Shown here: piece after piece, positions 7,218-15,862 of the stretch
Layout: each line of letters begins with the position of its first letter
How positions within the stretch are numbered: position 1 is the stretch's first letter
Source of the DNA: JAHEJJ01 sp965212205
GTDB lineage: Bacteria > Bacteroidota > Bacteroidia > Flavobacteriales > Flavobacteriaceae
DNA: 64,000 bases
Reading direction: 5' to 3'
Assembly (NCBI GenBank): GCA_965212205.1
Contig: CBDBUX010000001.1
Span: 496,001-560,000, forward strand
Translations under genes and position numbers: made by a program
Notes under the pieces: generated by a model
Told to the model about the DNA's origin: nothing
Database searches by the model: none
What the model saw: only the letters and a program-made list of their open reading frames with translations

Positions 7218-8546
7218 TTGGACCCTGACCCCCTTAGTTTACTGTCTGGTTTAGCAATGGTAGAAGGTGCCCTGGCACTAAAATTTATTATTCTGGTAGT
7301 GCTACTCCTCTGTTCGGCTTTGATATCGGGCGCCGAAGTTGCCTTTTTTGGGCTGTCGCAAACCGAACTAAACACTATAGACGAGGAAAAGACAGCCAAG
7401 GGTAAAATTGTTGTGGGTCTTTTGGGTAAGCCAAAGAAACTACTGGCCACTATATTGGTAGCTAATAATGCTATCAATATCGGAATTGTGCTCCTGTTTA
7501 ATTCTATCGGTGATACAATTTTCTCCTCAATAAATTATCAATTATTCGGTTTGGTTTCGGTGCGTTTTCTCCTGGAAGTGGTAGTGGCAACATTCCTTAT
7601 TTTGATGTTTGGAGAAATTCTGCCCAAAATCTACGCCAATCGAAATAGTCGGCAATTTGCTCACTTTATGGCATATCCGTTAAAAGTTCTGGATGTTCTA
7701 TTCACGCCGCTTAGCGGCCCGATGAATGCCCTGGCCCGTGTGATGTATAGAAGACTGGGGCGACAGAAATCCAATCTGAGTGTAGACCATCTTTCACAGG
7801 CCCTTGAACTTACCTCGGAAGGAGATACCACAAAAGAAGAACAAAAAATTCTTGAAGGCATTGTGTCTTTTGGAAATACAGACACAAAACAGGTGATGAG
7901 ACCCCGGATCGATATTTTTGCACTCAGTGAAGAAATGAAATTTTTCGAGGTACTTGAGGAGATCAAAAAGAACGGATATTCGAGGATACCGGTATTTACC
8001 GAGAATCTGGATAATGTTCTCGGGGTATTGTATGTTAAAGATCTGTTACCTCATATAGAAAGGAAAACCTTTAATTGGATGTCCCTGATCAGGGAGCCGT
8101 ATTTTGTACCGGAAAATAAAAAGCTCGACGATCTTCTTATGGAATTCCAGGAGAAGAAGAATCACCTGGCCATAGTGGTAGACGAATATGGCGGAACGTC
8201 GGGTATAGTAACTCTTGAGGATATCATTGAGGAGATCGTTGGCGATATTAGTGACGAATTCGACGATGAAGACCTGATCTATTCCAAGCTCGATGACTAT
8301 AACTATGTATTCGAAGGTAAAACCACGCTTAAAGATTTCTACCGGGTGGTTAAAATTGAAAGCGAAACGGAATTTGAAGAACAAAAAGGCGAATCAGAGA
8401 CAATTGCTGGATTTGTTCTGGAGATCGCGGGGAGTTTTCCTAAAAGAGGTGAAAAAGTGCTTTTCAATAATTTTGAATTCCTTGTTGAAAGTCTTGACAA
8501 AAAACGACTTAAACAGATTAAAGTTACGCTACCACATGCGACTTGA
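7218..8546 (+). CDS. gldE: Gliding-motility-associated membrane protein GldE (DUF21-CBS-CorC type)
   Basis: A 442-residue protein. It has an N-terminal DUF21 membrane domain (residues about 15-180, several hydrophobic helices and 'LFGEILPKIYANRNS'), a CBS pair (about 200-325, 'VMRPRID', 'LAIVVDEYGGTSGIVTLEDI') and a CorC/HlyC transporter-associated domain (about 345-435). Architecture matches CorC/CNNM-like ion transport proteins. The partner gldD overlaps the 3' end, which identifies the flavobacterial GldE, linked to gliding and type IX secretion. TTG 7218 is the likely start, since it yields the usual 'MDPDPLSLL' opening. Confidence 0.92.
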   Translation: MDPDPLSLLSGLAMVEGALALKFIILVVLLLCSALISGAEVAFFGLSQTELNTIDEEKTAKGKIVVGLLGKPKKLLATILVANNAINIGIVLLFNSIGDTIFSSINYQLFGLVSVRFLLEVVVATFLILMFGEILPKIYANRNSRQFAHFMAYPLKVLDVLFTPLSGPMNALARVMYRRLGRQKSNLSVDHLSQALELTSEGDTTKEEQKILEGIVSFGNTDTKQVMRPRIDIFALSEEMKFFEVLEEIKKNGYSRIPVFTENLDNVLGVLYVKDLLPHIERKTFNWMSLIREPYFVPENKKLDDLLMEFQEKKNHLAIVVDEYGGTSGIVTLEDIIEEIVGDISDEFDDEDLIYSKLDDYNYVFEGKTTLKDFYRVVKIESETEFEEQKGESETIAGFVLEIAGSFPKRGEKVLFNNFEFLVESLDKKRLKQIKVTLPHAT

Positions 8547-9096
8547 TTATATTTTACCGTTGCTGGCTTTCACGCTGATTATTTCATCCTGCAAGGAAGA
8601 GGCCCTGCCTAAACCCAAGGCTATGCTTCGCCTTGAATATGAGACAGGTGATGCCCGGCAATATGTTAGCAAATCATACAAGTTTCAGGTCAATAAAAGG
8701 GCGGTAATAGAAAAAGAAACCGAACATTCAGTCACCCTGAATTATCCAAATATGAGAGGCTCGGTATTTATTACCTATAAGCCGGTAAAAGGTAATCTGG
8801 ATCAGCTCCTCAGCGATGCACAAAAGCTTTCTTATGAACATGTGGTTAAGGCCGATAATATCATTGAACAGCCATATATAGATGAAGCAGAACGTGTCTT
8901 TGGAATGTACTACGAAGTAAAGGGAGATGCCGCTTCACAAGCGCAGTTCTACCTTACCGACAGCCTGCAACACTTTTTGACCGGATCGCTGTATTTTTAT
9001 GCCAAACCCAACTACGATTCCATTTATCCCGCTGCGGTTTACCTGCAAAAAGATATACGGAAAATCATGGAGACACTTAAATGGAATAAAGAATAA
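8536..9096 (+). CDS. gldD: Gliding motility lipoprotein GldD
   Basis: A 186-residue lipoprotein. It starts at ATG 8536, 11 bases inside the gldE end, and has a signal peptide with lipobox 'LIISSC' (Cys about residue 19). The body includes 'PKPKAMLRLEYETGDARQY' and 'PNMRGSVFITYKPVKGNL', which fit GldD. GldD is required for gliding and type IX secretion in flavobacteria and is thought to sit in the cell envelope. The frame can be read further upstream, but those residues overlap gldE antisense to its codon pattern and lack a signal peptide. Confidence 0.92.
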   Translation: MRLDYILPLLAFTLIISSCKEEALPKPKAMLRLEYETGDARQYVSKSYKFQVNKRAVIEKETEHSVTLNYPNMRGSVFITYKPVKGNLDQLLSDAQKLSYEHVVKADNIIEQPYIDEAERVFGMYYEVKGDAASQAQFYLTDSLQHFLTGSLYFYAKPNYDSIYPAAVYLQKDIRKIMETLKWNKE

Positions 9097-9128
9097 AGAA
9101 GAGATAATTTACTAATAACATCACGATT

Positions 9129-10091
9129 TTGGAATCATCGATCAACAAGGAATGGTATAGTAAGGAAGCCCTGATAGAATGCCATAAGTTGATCGAGCCC
9201 TATATTCATAATACCCCGGTCTTATCATCCAGATTGATCGACGAGATGGTAGGTGCAAAAATTCACTTCAAATGCGAGAATTTTCAGAGAATGGGGGCCT
9301 ATAAAATGAGAGGTGCTACCCATGCTATTCTTAGACTTTCTCCAGATCAAAGGGCAAAAGGCGTTGTTACCCATTCGTCAGGAAATTTCGCCCAGGCTTT
9401 GGCCCTGGCAGCCCAGACACTTGGCGTAACTGCATACATTGTGATGCCCTCCGATGCTCCTTTGGTAAAGAAGTCTGCCGTAGCAGATTATGGAGGTAAA
9501 ATCGTAGAATGTGAGCCTAATCTTGAAGCCAGAGAAGCTGCTGCTGCAAAGGTAGCTTCACAAACCGGGGCCAGTTTTCTTCATCCCTCAAATGATAAGG
9601 ATGTCATATTAGGGCAGGGCACCGCGTGTATGGAATTTCTGAAAGTGAAGCCCGACCTCGATTATATTTTTGTACCTGTTGGCGGTGGCGGACTTATTGC
9701 GGGTACTGCTCTGGCGACTAATTTTTTTAGCAGGCATACAAAAGTTATAGGGGCAGAACCCTTCGAAGTAGACGACGCTTACCGTTCTTTTCATAGCGGC
9801 CGAATAGAGACAAATAAGACAACAAATACTATTGCCGACGGGCTCAAGACCGTTTTGGGCGACAGGACCCTTCCGATCATTCTTCGACTTGTAGATAGGA
9901 TTATCAGAGTCGAGGAAAAAGAAATAATTTCTGCAATGAGACTTATTTGGGAACGTATGAAGATTGTGGTAGAACCCTCAAGTGCAGTGGCACTTGCAGC
10001 CCTCATCAGGTCATCAAAAGAATTCCAGAATGCAACAGTAGGGGTAATACTCAGTGGCGGTAATGTAGATCTGAGCAAGTTGCCTTTTTGA
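9129..10091 (+). CDS. PLP-dependent threonine/serine dehydratase or serine racemase family
   Basis: A 320-residue fold-type II PLP enzyme. The Schiff-base lysine sits in 'GAYKMRGA' (about residue 59), the substrate Ser/Asn loop in 'SSGNFAQALA' (about 85-94), and the phosphate-binding glycine loop in 'VGGGGLIAGTA' (about 182-192). No C-terminal ACT regulatory domain is present, so it is a catabolic threonine/serine ammonia-lyase or a serine racemase, not the feedback-regulated IlvA. It is cytosolic. The start is TTG 9129, giving 'MESSINKEWYS'; no ATG occurs before residue 38. Confidence 0.88.
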   Translation: MESSINKEWYSKEALIECHKLIEPYIHNTPVLSSRLIDEMVGAKIHFKCENFQRMGAYKMRGATHAILRLSPDQRAKGVVTHSSGNFAQALALAAQTLGVTAYIVMPSDAPLVKKSAVADYGGKIVECEPNLEAREAAAAKVASQTGASFLHPSNDKDVILGQGTACMEFLKVKPDLDYIFVPVGGGGLIAGTALATNFFSRHTKVIGAEPFEVDDAYRSFHSGRIETNKTTNTIADGLKTVLGDRTLPIILRLVDRIIRVEEKEIISAMRLIWERMKIVVEPSSAVALAALIRSSKEFQNATVGVILSGGNVDLSKLPF

Positions 10092-10102
10092 TGATTAGAT
10101 TC

Positions 10103-10540
10103 TCATTCTGAACCTTCAAGAATTTTTTCCGCATTCTCAATACTAGTGTTGATCTGTATCTTTAAGGCTTTTACCTTTTCTTCCTCTTCGTTCAGCCACT
10201 CCTTTTTTTCAGCGGTAAGCGCCTTGCCATTCAGGATCTCATCCGAATCGAATCGGTCACCAAATCCCTGCATCCAATCCATCATAGCCTTATGAGCATC
10301 CTGCAGATCGGTCATGGCATTCCCATACTTCATACCAAGTTCCGTTGAATCTGCTTTTGGTTTTAGCTCAGCAACCAGTTTGCCGATGGTGCTCATCTTA
10401 GGCATTACCTCGTCGTGAATGGCCATTACTTGCTCCATTTTTTTGCTATCCTCCGATGTGTCAACTGATTTCTTCTGTTCCTTACACGCGTAAATAATGA
10501 AGGCAACTAAGATTCCGGAAATGAATAATCTATATTTCAT
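10103..10540 (-). CDS. Putative lipoprotein, helical, function unknown
   Basis: A 145-residue protein with a signal peptide ending in the lipobox-like 'IIYAC' (Cys about residue 19), then a charged helical body rich in Met, Lys and Glu ('LNEEEEKVKALKIQI'). I recognise no enzymatic motif. Similar short Met/Glu-rich lipoproteins are common in flavobacteria without known function. Its 3' end converges with the dehydratase gene, 12 bases away, with no clear terminator between them. Confidence 0.8.
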   Translation of the reverse strand: MKYRLFISGILVAFIIYACKEQKKSVDTSEDSKKMEQVMAIHDEVMPKMSTIGKLVAELKPKADSTELGMKYGNAMTDLQDAHKAMMDWMQGFGDRFDSDEILNGKALTAEKKEWLNEEEEKVKALKIQINTSIENAEKILEGSE

Positions 10541-10560
10541 AGGTTCGCTTATTTAGGAAT

Positions 10561-10568
10561 CAAAATTA
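10561..10568 (-). promoter_or_regulatory. -7 box (TAATTTTG) of the lipoprotein gene
   Basis: Minus-strand TAnnTTTG match 20 bases upstream of the lipoprotein ATG. A TTG lies 24 bases further upstream (10595-10593), which is longer than the usual spacing. Confidence 0.5.
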
Positions 10569-10612
10569 AGCATATGAGGCCATATTTCTGGTCAAAACAC
10601 ATGACTTTTGCA

Positions 10613-10927
10613 TCAAATTTCTTCAACAATTTTCTCAATTGCGTTTAGCTGTATCATTCCAATTGTCGGAATGCTTTGGAGATTGCTCAAAGGTGAGACC
10701 ATAAGCATTCTATATCTAATGGCTGAAGGGGCGATATTACCCCAGGTATAGTTTCTTAATAGCCCAGAGGTTAGAACAAAGTCGGTAATTGAACTTGAGG
10801 AATTTAAATTCGGCGAGTTTTCACTAATTTCAAGGATCGCATTCCCGGACTGTAACAAAACGATATTTTTGGACTCTTTGGTGTATTGGGAACTAAAAAC
10901 TATAACAGGATGAATACTATACTCAAA
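10613..10927 (-). pseudogene. Open frame without a start codon, possible gene remnant
   Basis: Within the 369-base gap between the lipoprotein and DUF2807 genes, the minus strand is open for about 104 codons, with a credible protein-like composition ('LLQSGNAILEISENSPN', 'GLLRNYTWGNIAPSAIRY'). There is no ATG; the first possible start is TTG 10858. The upstream stop at 10928-10930 lies inside the DUF2807 gene, and the frame crosses that gene's promoter. It may be a decayed coding fragment or chance. I recognise no family. Confidence 0.25.
10864..10871 (+). promoter_or_regulatory. -7 box (TATTTTTG) of the DUF2807 gene
   Basis: TAnnTTTG match 38 bases before the ATG at 10910. It supports that ATG over the in-frame TTG at 10886, which would be only a few bases from the transcript start. 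Confidence 0.55.
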
Positions 10928-11659
10928 TCAGTTTTGTTTAGCGCTACAACCATTTTTTTTCTCACCAGCGTTTCAGCTCAGCAGAAAGAAGTGAAGGTGG
11001 CTTCTTTTGATAATGTCATCATAAGTCCTCATATAGAGGCTACTTTTATTGAGGGAGACAGGGAAATAGTTAGTATTGATGATGCGGATGTCGACCTGGA
11101 GAAATTAAATATTAAGGTAGATGGAAATACTCTTAAAATTTATCTCGATGGCGCAAAGACATATACCAAATCCAAAAAAGTTAAATACGACGATTCTAAA
11201 GAGAGGCACGATTTATACTCAGGCACACAGGTTAGCCTAACGATAACCTACAAGCATCTCAAAAATCTTTCTGTAAGGGGAGAGGAGGATTTCAGACTTG
11301 AAAGTCCTATTGATCAAAGTTCACTTGCACTGAGTCTATATGGAGAATCCGATGTCAGAATAAAATCTGCTGTTGTAGAGGATTTGAAAGTAGTAATCTA
11401 CGGTGAGAGTTATTTAAAGATCGATGCCGGCAAATCTTACTATCAAAAATACAAGGCTTACGGTGAAAGTGAGGTAAATACGCTGGGGATGAACAATAAG
11501 ACTGCAAAAATAACAGCTTTTGGTGAGAGCGAATTCAGGGTCAGTGTATCCGATCGCTTAAAAGTTACTTCCTATGGAGAAGCTGAGATAAACTATAAAG
11601 GCGACCCTTCGATAGACAAAGGTGTGGTGTTGGGTGAAAATTCTATTCGAAAGATCTAG
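10910..11659 (+). CDS. DUF2807 (GIN-domain) exported protein
   Basis: A 249-residue exported protein with signal peptide 'SVLFSATTIFFLTSVSAQ' and a beta-helical GIN domain (DUF2807, often called putative auto-transporter adhesin). The repeat register is visible: 'LYGESDVRI', 'IYGESYLKI', 'AYGESEVNT', 'AFGESEFRV' and 'SYGEAEINY' recur about every 20 residues between 130 and 230. Function in Bacteroidota is unknown. The protein is expected in the periplasm or at the cell surface. It converges with the M16 peptidase genes and shares a terminator with them. Confidence 0.88.
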   Translation: MNTILKSVLFSATTIFFLTSVSAQQKEVKVASFDNVIISPHIEATFIEGDREIVSIDDADVDLEKLNIKVDGNTLKIYLDGAKTYTKSKKVKYDDSKERHDLYSGTQVSLTITYKHLKNLSVRGEEDFRLESPIDQSSLALSLYGESDVRIKSAVVEDLKVVIYGESYLKIDAGKSYYQKYKAYGESEVNTLGMNNKTAKITAFGESEFRVSVSDRLKVTSYGEAEINYKGDPSIDKGVVLGENSIRKI

Positions 11660-11678
11660 CTCTAATTAAATAATATTG

Positions 11679-11720
11679 AAGACCCTGGGGAAGATCAGTA
11701 ACTGTCTGTACCAGGGTCTT
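11679..11720. terminator. Bidirectional terminator between convergent genes
   Basis: A 10-bp perfect stem (11679-11688 with 11711-11720) with a 22-nt loop. T-rich sequence follows on the plus side and A-rich precedes it, so it can serve both the DUF2807 gene and the M16 pair. Confidence 0.75.
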
Positions 11721-11726
11721 TGTTTG

Positions 11727-13805
11727 TTATTCAAATTCTGCGTCTGGTATTTCTCCATTTATCGTCGCCTCCAGCAACTTGCTCTCGAGGACTTCGGTCC
11801 CTAAGGTTCCAATAGTCCGGGTAGGGAATTTGATTCCCTCAAATTCCTGGTAATCCGCAAAATTAACTTCCTGAATTTGACTCTGTCCGTTCATTTCAAC
11901 AGTTGTGATTTCCTTTACCTTAAGACCTGTTTCTACATCATAGAAATAAGATGCCCGGACAACTTCCCCGGGAATGTCGATTCTGTATGAATCCCTTCCC
12001 TCGATGACCTCAATACCCGCTAATTTAGCCTCTCCAGATTGTGCTATACCCAACTCAGGCAGAATTCCCATGGCATATGCCAGATCTTTTTCCATTTCAG
12101 GTGGCAGTGCTACCTTGTTACTGCCTTGTTTCATAAAGAAACCTTCTCCATTGGCAATGACGCCCATCATCGGATTGTTATTCATATATGTGGTCTGTGC
12201 GTACTTACCATTGGTTCTTTTTTCTTCTGTTTTTACCGTGGTACCCATCGCAGAACCTTCATATATCAATATAAGGGTGTTCATCGCCATAACTTGCTCT
12301 TTCCCGCCAATAGCCTCCAGATAGTCGTCGATCACTTTCTGTACATCCACTCCCTCTGGCAAGTTTTTGGAATAATTCGGTTTGTCAATCTTATTGGCAT
12401 GGGTATCGAAATAAAAGACCGGTATATTCCTGCCCTTGTGAGGAATATTTTCCAGGCTTTCACTTACTTCAGAACCCTTACCCGTAACAACGATCCGCGC
12501 ATTATTAAGACTGAAATATTTCTGTGCAGCATTTTGGACATCTTCAACGGTCACGGCATTAAGCCGCTCCAGGTAAGTAGTGTAGAAATCCGACGGTAAA
12601 TCTTCGGTTTCGATATTAAGAGCGTAGCGTGCAATATTTTCTGGTTTTTCCAGCGCCAGCACAAAACTTCCTACATATTTGGCCTTGGTATTCCGAAGTT
12701 CTTCCTCTGTTACCGATTCTTTTACGATTAGTTCAATTTCATTGATGATCTCTACAACCGCACTGTCGGTAACCGCATTCCGAACACTGGCTGAGGCCGA
12801 GAAAAGGGCCGGGCCATATTTATCATTACCAACCCTGGAATAAGACCCATAGGTAAAGCCTTTGTCTTCCCTAAGATTTTTATAAAGACGCCCCAGTGCC
12901 CCTCCTCCAAGGATCCTGTTTGCCAGTAAGGCTGCCAGGTAATCCGAATCTTTCATCTTCAATTCGATAAGGTTTTGCATGCTGATCTCAGACTGCACGG
13001 CATTGGGCATATCAATAAAATTGATTTGGGTGTATTGAGTGTTAAGAGGGTCGGAATAGTTCAGAATTAAAGGCGAGGATTTAGTCCAAGCCAGGAAATG
13101 CTTTGTAACCAATTCCTTGGTATTCTCAAATTCTACGTCACCGATCACCACCAAATAAGCATTTGTGGGCACGAAATAATCGATATAAAATATCTTAATG
13201 TCCTCAAGGGAGACATTCCCAACCGATTCCTCTGTCAAAAACTCACCATAGGGATGATCTGCACCATAGGCCAAAGCATTTTCCAAACGGTTGTGGATGG
13301 CAGAGACATCTTTCTCCTGCCCTTTTATGGCGGTAAGCAGTTTTGCTTTTTCCTTATCGAATTCCACCTGTGTAAAATTGGGATTGCTGGCTGCATCGGC
13401 CATAAGCTCAAGAATCCGGGGAAAATATTTAGATAACGAATTGGCAGAGGCGCTTTGAGAGCCAAAACTAATACGAGCTCCCAGGTAGTCAATTTCTTCG
13501 TTATAATCGTCCTTTGAGATCGAGGTCGACCCATTCCCGAGCAGGCTTCCCATCAGCGATGCAACACCGGCCTTGTCTCCTTCACCAATAGGAGGATTGT
13601 CGATCACTAACTGTATCGATACCCGGGGTAGTTTGTTGTTTTCCACCACCAACACCGTTAATCCATTTGCCATCTGAAAGGATTTGGGCACATCCAGATT
13701 GATTTTAGGAGCCGGGCCTGCGCTCGGGACTTTAGTACGGTCTATCTGGGCAGATAAGTGAAGGCCAGTTAGTATTACGATGAGTGTTATTATAATTCTT
13801 TTCAT
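11727..13805 (-). CDS. M16B peptidase-like subunit without HxxEH, with C-terminal lipoprotein-like domain
   Basis: A 692-residue exported protein (signal peptide 'IITLIVILTGLHLSAQ'). Residues about 30-450 form two M16 half-barrel domains ('FQMANGLTVLVVENNKLPRV', 'GGGALGRLYKNLREDKGFTY'), but the zinc motif is absent: the equivalent position reads 'VASLMGSLLGNGS'. It therefore looks like the non-catalytic partner of the gene just upstream. Residues about 470-692 form an extra domain ('VIDDYLEAIGGKEQVMAMN', 'GIKFPTRTIGTLGTEVLESK') resembling LolA/LolB-type outer-membrane lipoprotein-sorting folds. The two genes are 6 bases apart and probably cotranscribed. Periplasmic peptide turnover is the likely role. 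Confidence 0.88.
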   Translation of the reverse strand: MKRIIITLIVILTGLHLSAQIDRTKVPSAGPAPKINLDVPKSFQMANGLTVLVVENNKLPRVSIQLVIDNPPIGEGDKAGVASLMGSLLGNGSTSISKDDYNEEIDYLGARISFGSQSASANSLSKYFPRILELMADAASNPNFTQVEFDKEKAKLLTAIKGQEKDVSAIHNRLENALAYGADHPYGEFLTEESVGNVSLEDIKIFYIDYFVPTNAYLVVIGDVEFENTKELVTKHFLAWTKSSPLILNYSDPLNTQYTQINFIDMPNAVQSEISMQNLIELKMKDSDYLAALLANRILGGGALGRLYKNLREDKGFTYGSYSRVGNDKYGPALFSASASVRNAVTDSAVVEIINEIELIVKESVTEEELRNTKAKYVGSFVLALEKPENIARYALNIETEDLPSDFYTTYLERLNAVTVEDVQNAAQKYFSLNNARIVVTGKGSEVSESLENIPHKGRNIPVFYFDTHANKIDKPNYSKNLPEGVDVQKVIDDYLEAIGGKEQVMAMNTLILIYEGSAMGTTVKTEEKRTNGKYAQTTYMNNNPMMGVIANGEGFFMKQGSNKVALPPEMEKDLAYAMGILPELGIAQSGEAKLAGIEVIEGRDSYRIDIPGEVVRASYFYDVETGLKVKEITTVEMNGQSQIQEVNFADYQEFEGIKFPTRTIGTLGTEVLESKLLEATINGEIPDAEFE

Positions 13806-13811
13806 GTCATT

Positions 13812-15140
13812 CTAATTTGCAGTGGCTGATTCTGGTAAATATTCGAGCTCTATTCTTTGATTTGGATTCAGATATTTTTTCGATACCTCTAAAATTTCCT
13901 CTCGTGTGATAGAGCGGTAAATCTCAATTTCATTGTTAATAAGGCTGGTATCCCCGTAAAGCAGAAAATAATTGGTTAAGGAACTAGCAATTCCTGCCAG
14001 ACTGCTGTTTGCGTTAACAAAACGGTTTTCAAATTTATTTTGAAGCTTTTCATAATCGCGTTCAGAAATCATTTCAGTCTGCAATTTTAATATCTCCTGA
14101 TCGATCTGGCCTACAAGACTTTCCAGGGAATTCTCTCCTACAGGGAGCCCTCCCACCACATAAGCCCCATAATCTTCCTGGCTCGCATTAAAGGCAAAGA
14201 CCTGAAGCGCAGTTTTTTGTTCATCGACCATTTTTTTATACAGTTTGGAGCTTTTACCGTCGCTCAGATAGGTAGATATCATATCGAGTACATAGGCATC
14301 TCGCTCATTTTGAGATGGGGTTCGGTACCCTAACAAAATGGCGGGGATCTGAATATTAGGATCGTGGAATTGAACCTTAACCGGACCTTGAATCGGTGCC
14401 TCCTTATACGTCATTCTCTCAATATCCGCACCGCGTTCAATAGGACCAAAATATGCTTTGATGAGTTCTTTTGTACGATTGCTATCAATATCACCCGCTA
14501 CCACAAGCACGGCGTTATTGGGCACATAGAATTTCTCATTAAAGGCTTTAAAATCATCCAGAGTGGCACTTGCCAGATGTTCCATAGAGCCTATTGTGGT
14601 CCAACGGTAAGGATGTTCCTTGAAAAGATTCTTGAACATTTGTTCCTGCCATCGGCCGTAAGGGGCATTGTCTATCCGTAATCGGCGCTCTTCCTGGACT
14701 ACCTCGCTTTGCACGTCCACACCAATTTGGTTGATAACCGGATGCATAAGACGTTCAGCTTCCATCCAAAGTCCCACTTCCATGCTATTTGAAGGCAAGG
14801 TAACATAGTAGAGGGTTCGGTCCTGATTGGTCGTGGCATTATCACTCCCTCCGTTTGAACTCACGATTTTATCCCATTCTCCTCTGGCAATATTTTTGCT
14901 TCCTTCGAAAAGGAGGTGTTCAAAAAAGTGGGCAAATCCTGTTTTGTTAGGATCTTCATTCTTCGCACCCACATGATAAGCCACCGAAATATTTACTACT
15001 GGCGCACTGTTATCCTTGTGGAGAATTACATGTAAGCCATTATCCAGGTCGTATTCTTCAAAGACTACTTCCTGTGCCAAAGTGCCAAAATGGAATGCTA
15101 AGAGCAATGAAAATATAAGGGCTGATTTACTTTTTTTCAT
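13812..15140 (-). CDS. M16B zinc peptidase, catalytic subunit
   Basis: A 442-residue exported protein with signal peptide ('SALIFSLLLAFHFGTLAQ') and the inverted zinc motif HxxEH at residues 71-75 ('GFAHFFEHLLFEGS'), with the downstream acidic ligand in 'SEVVQEERRLRIDN' (about 148). The second M16 domain carries 'YLSDGKSSKLYKKMVDEQK'. This is the catalytic half of a two-subunit M16B peptidase, expected in the periplasm. The following gene encodes the HxxEH-less half. Substrates are unknown. Confidence 0.93.
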   Translation of the reverse strand: MKKSKSALIFSLLLAFHFGTLAQEVVFEEYDLDNGLHVILHKDNSAPVVNISVAYHVGAKNEDPNKTGFAHFFEHLLFEGSKNIARGEWDKIVSSNGGSDNATTNQDRTLYYVTLPSNSMEVGLWMEAERLMHPVINQIGVDVQSEVVQEERRLRIDNAPYGRWQEQMFKNLFKEHPYRWTTIGSMEHLASATLDDFKAFNEKFYVPNNAVLVVAGDIDSNRTKELIKAYFGPIERGADIERMTYKEAPIQGPVKVQFHDPNIQIPAILLGYRTPSQNERDAYVLDMISTYLSDGKSSKLYKKMVDEQKTALQVFAFNASQEDYGAYVVGGLPVGENSLESLVGQIDQEILKLQTEMISERDYEKLQNKFENRFVNANSSLAGIASSLTNYFLLYGDTSLINNEIEIYRSITREEILEVSKKYLNPNQRIELEYLPESATAN

Positions 15141-15309
15141 TCGTTCGGTATTATAAATGTTTTCTAAGGTATTTGTTCTGAAATCAGATGCTGCAAGATC
15201 ATAAATTTTTCCCAGCTGCTGTAGGTTAAAGCATATTCTTTAACAAGAATTTATGGGATAATAAGTCATTATTATTAACTTTAATGGAACCTCAAAAATA
15301 TTCTTGTCT

Positions 15310-15753
15310 ATGATGCGTTTTGCCCTTCCAATACGTTTTGGGATAGCCACCAGCGGTTGTCTTATAGCCTATTTCCTGATTTTATCGCTCTTTGGCCTGC
15401 ACACGAACGTTTTTTTTAGTCTTTTCAATGGGGTGATCACCGGTTTCGGGATCTATGAAGCCATAAAATACTTCAGATTGGCCGAGGGCGATGCCTTTGA
15501 TTATGGGCGAGGGTTCAAAACAGGTCTTGTTACCGGGTTTATAGCAACCATCATCTTTACCATTTTTTTTGCACTGTATTCCACGGAGATCAATCAAGAT
15601 TTTTTAGCTTCGCTCTCCAGTACCTGGTTTAAGGATTTAAGGAATTTTGAAGCCATTTTGTTCTTTACAGTGGCCATTATGGGTTTTGCCACCACTTTGG
15701 TGCTTACACTCTCCTTTATGCAACTTTTTAAAAGCTCAAATAACCCTAAATAG
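15310..15753 (+). CDS. DUF4199 family membrane protein
   Basis: About 147 residues with four hydrophobic segments (near residues 10-35, 40-60, 80-105 and 125-147) and the conserved 'EGDAFDYGRGFKTGLVTGF' stretch between the second and third, which matches DUF4199. This family is nearly confined to Bacteroidota and has no known function. Start could be either ATG of the adjacent pair at 15310 and 15313. It precedes rplU, which has its own promoter. The upstream gap of 169 bases contains a 7-bp inverted repeat (15225-15244). Confidence 0.85.
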   Translation: MMRFALPIRFGIATSGCLIAYFLILSLFGLHTNVFFSLFNGVITGFGIYEAIKYFRLAEGDAFDYGRGFKTGLVTGFIATIIFTIFFALYSTEINQDFLASLSSTWFKDLRNFEAILFFTVAIMGFATTLVLTLSFMQLFKSSNNPK

Positions 15754-15782
15754 AATAAGGCTCAAAAAGCCGCGTCTTAATC

Positions 15783-15812
15783 TTGCAGATTCGTTTTTAA
15801 GCAGTATATTTG
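15783..15812 (+). promoter_or_regulatory. Complete Bacteroidota promoter of rplU-rpmA
   Basis: TTG (15783-15785), a 19-base spacer and TATATTTG (15805-15812): the best promoter match in the window. Transcription would start near 15819, where a 6-bp hairpin with a 3-nt loop (15818-15832) forms the 5' end of the leader. Confidence 0.85.
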
Positions 15813-15862
15813 CACCCGCCTTTAGCAAAGGCCAAAGAAACATTTATTAATAAATTCAAGCT

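Noticed and set aside
12039..12599. 186-codon plus-strand open frame
   Set aside because: Antisense to the M16 peptidase-like gene, with a composition rich in His, Cys and Phe typical of shadow frames.
15225..15244. gttaaag/ctttaac inverted repeat (7 bp) upstream of the DUF4199 gene
   Set aside because: Could be an operator, but it is A/T-rich and single, with no second copy or known regulator nearby; noted only.
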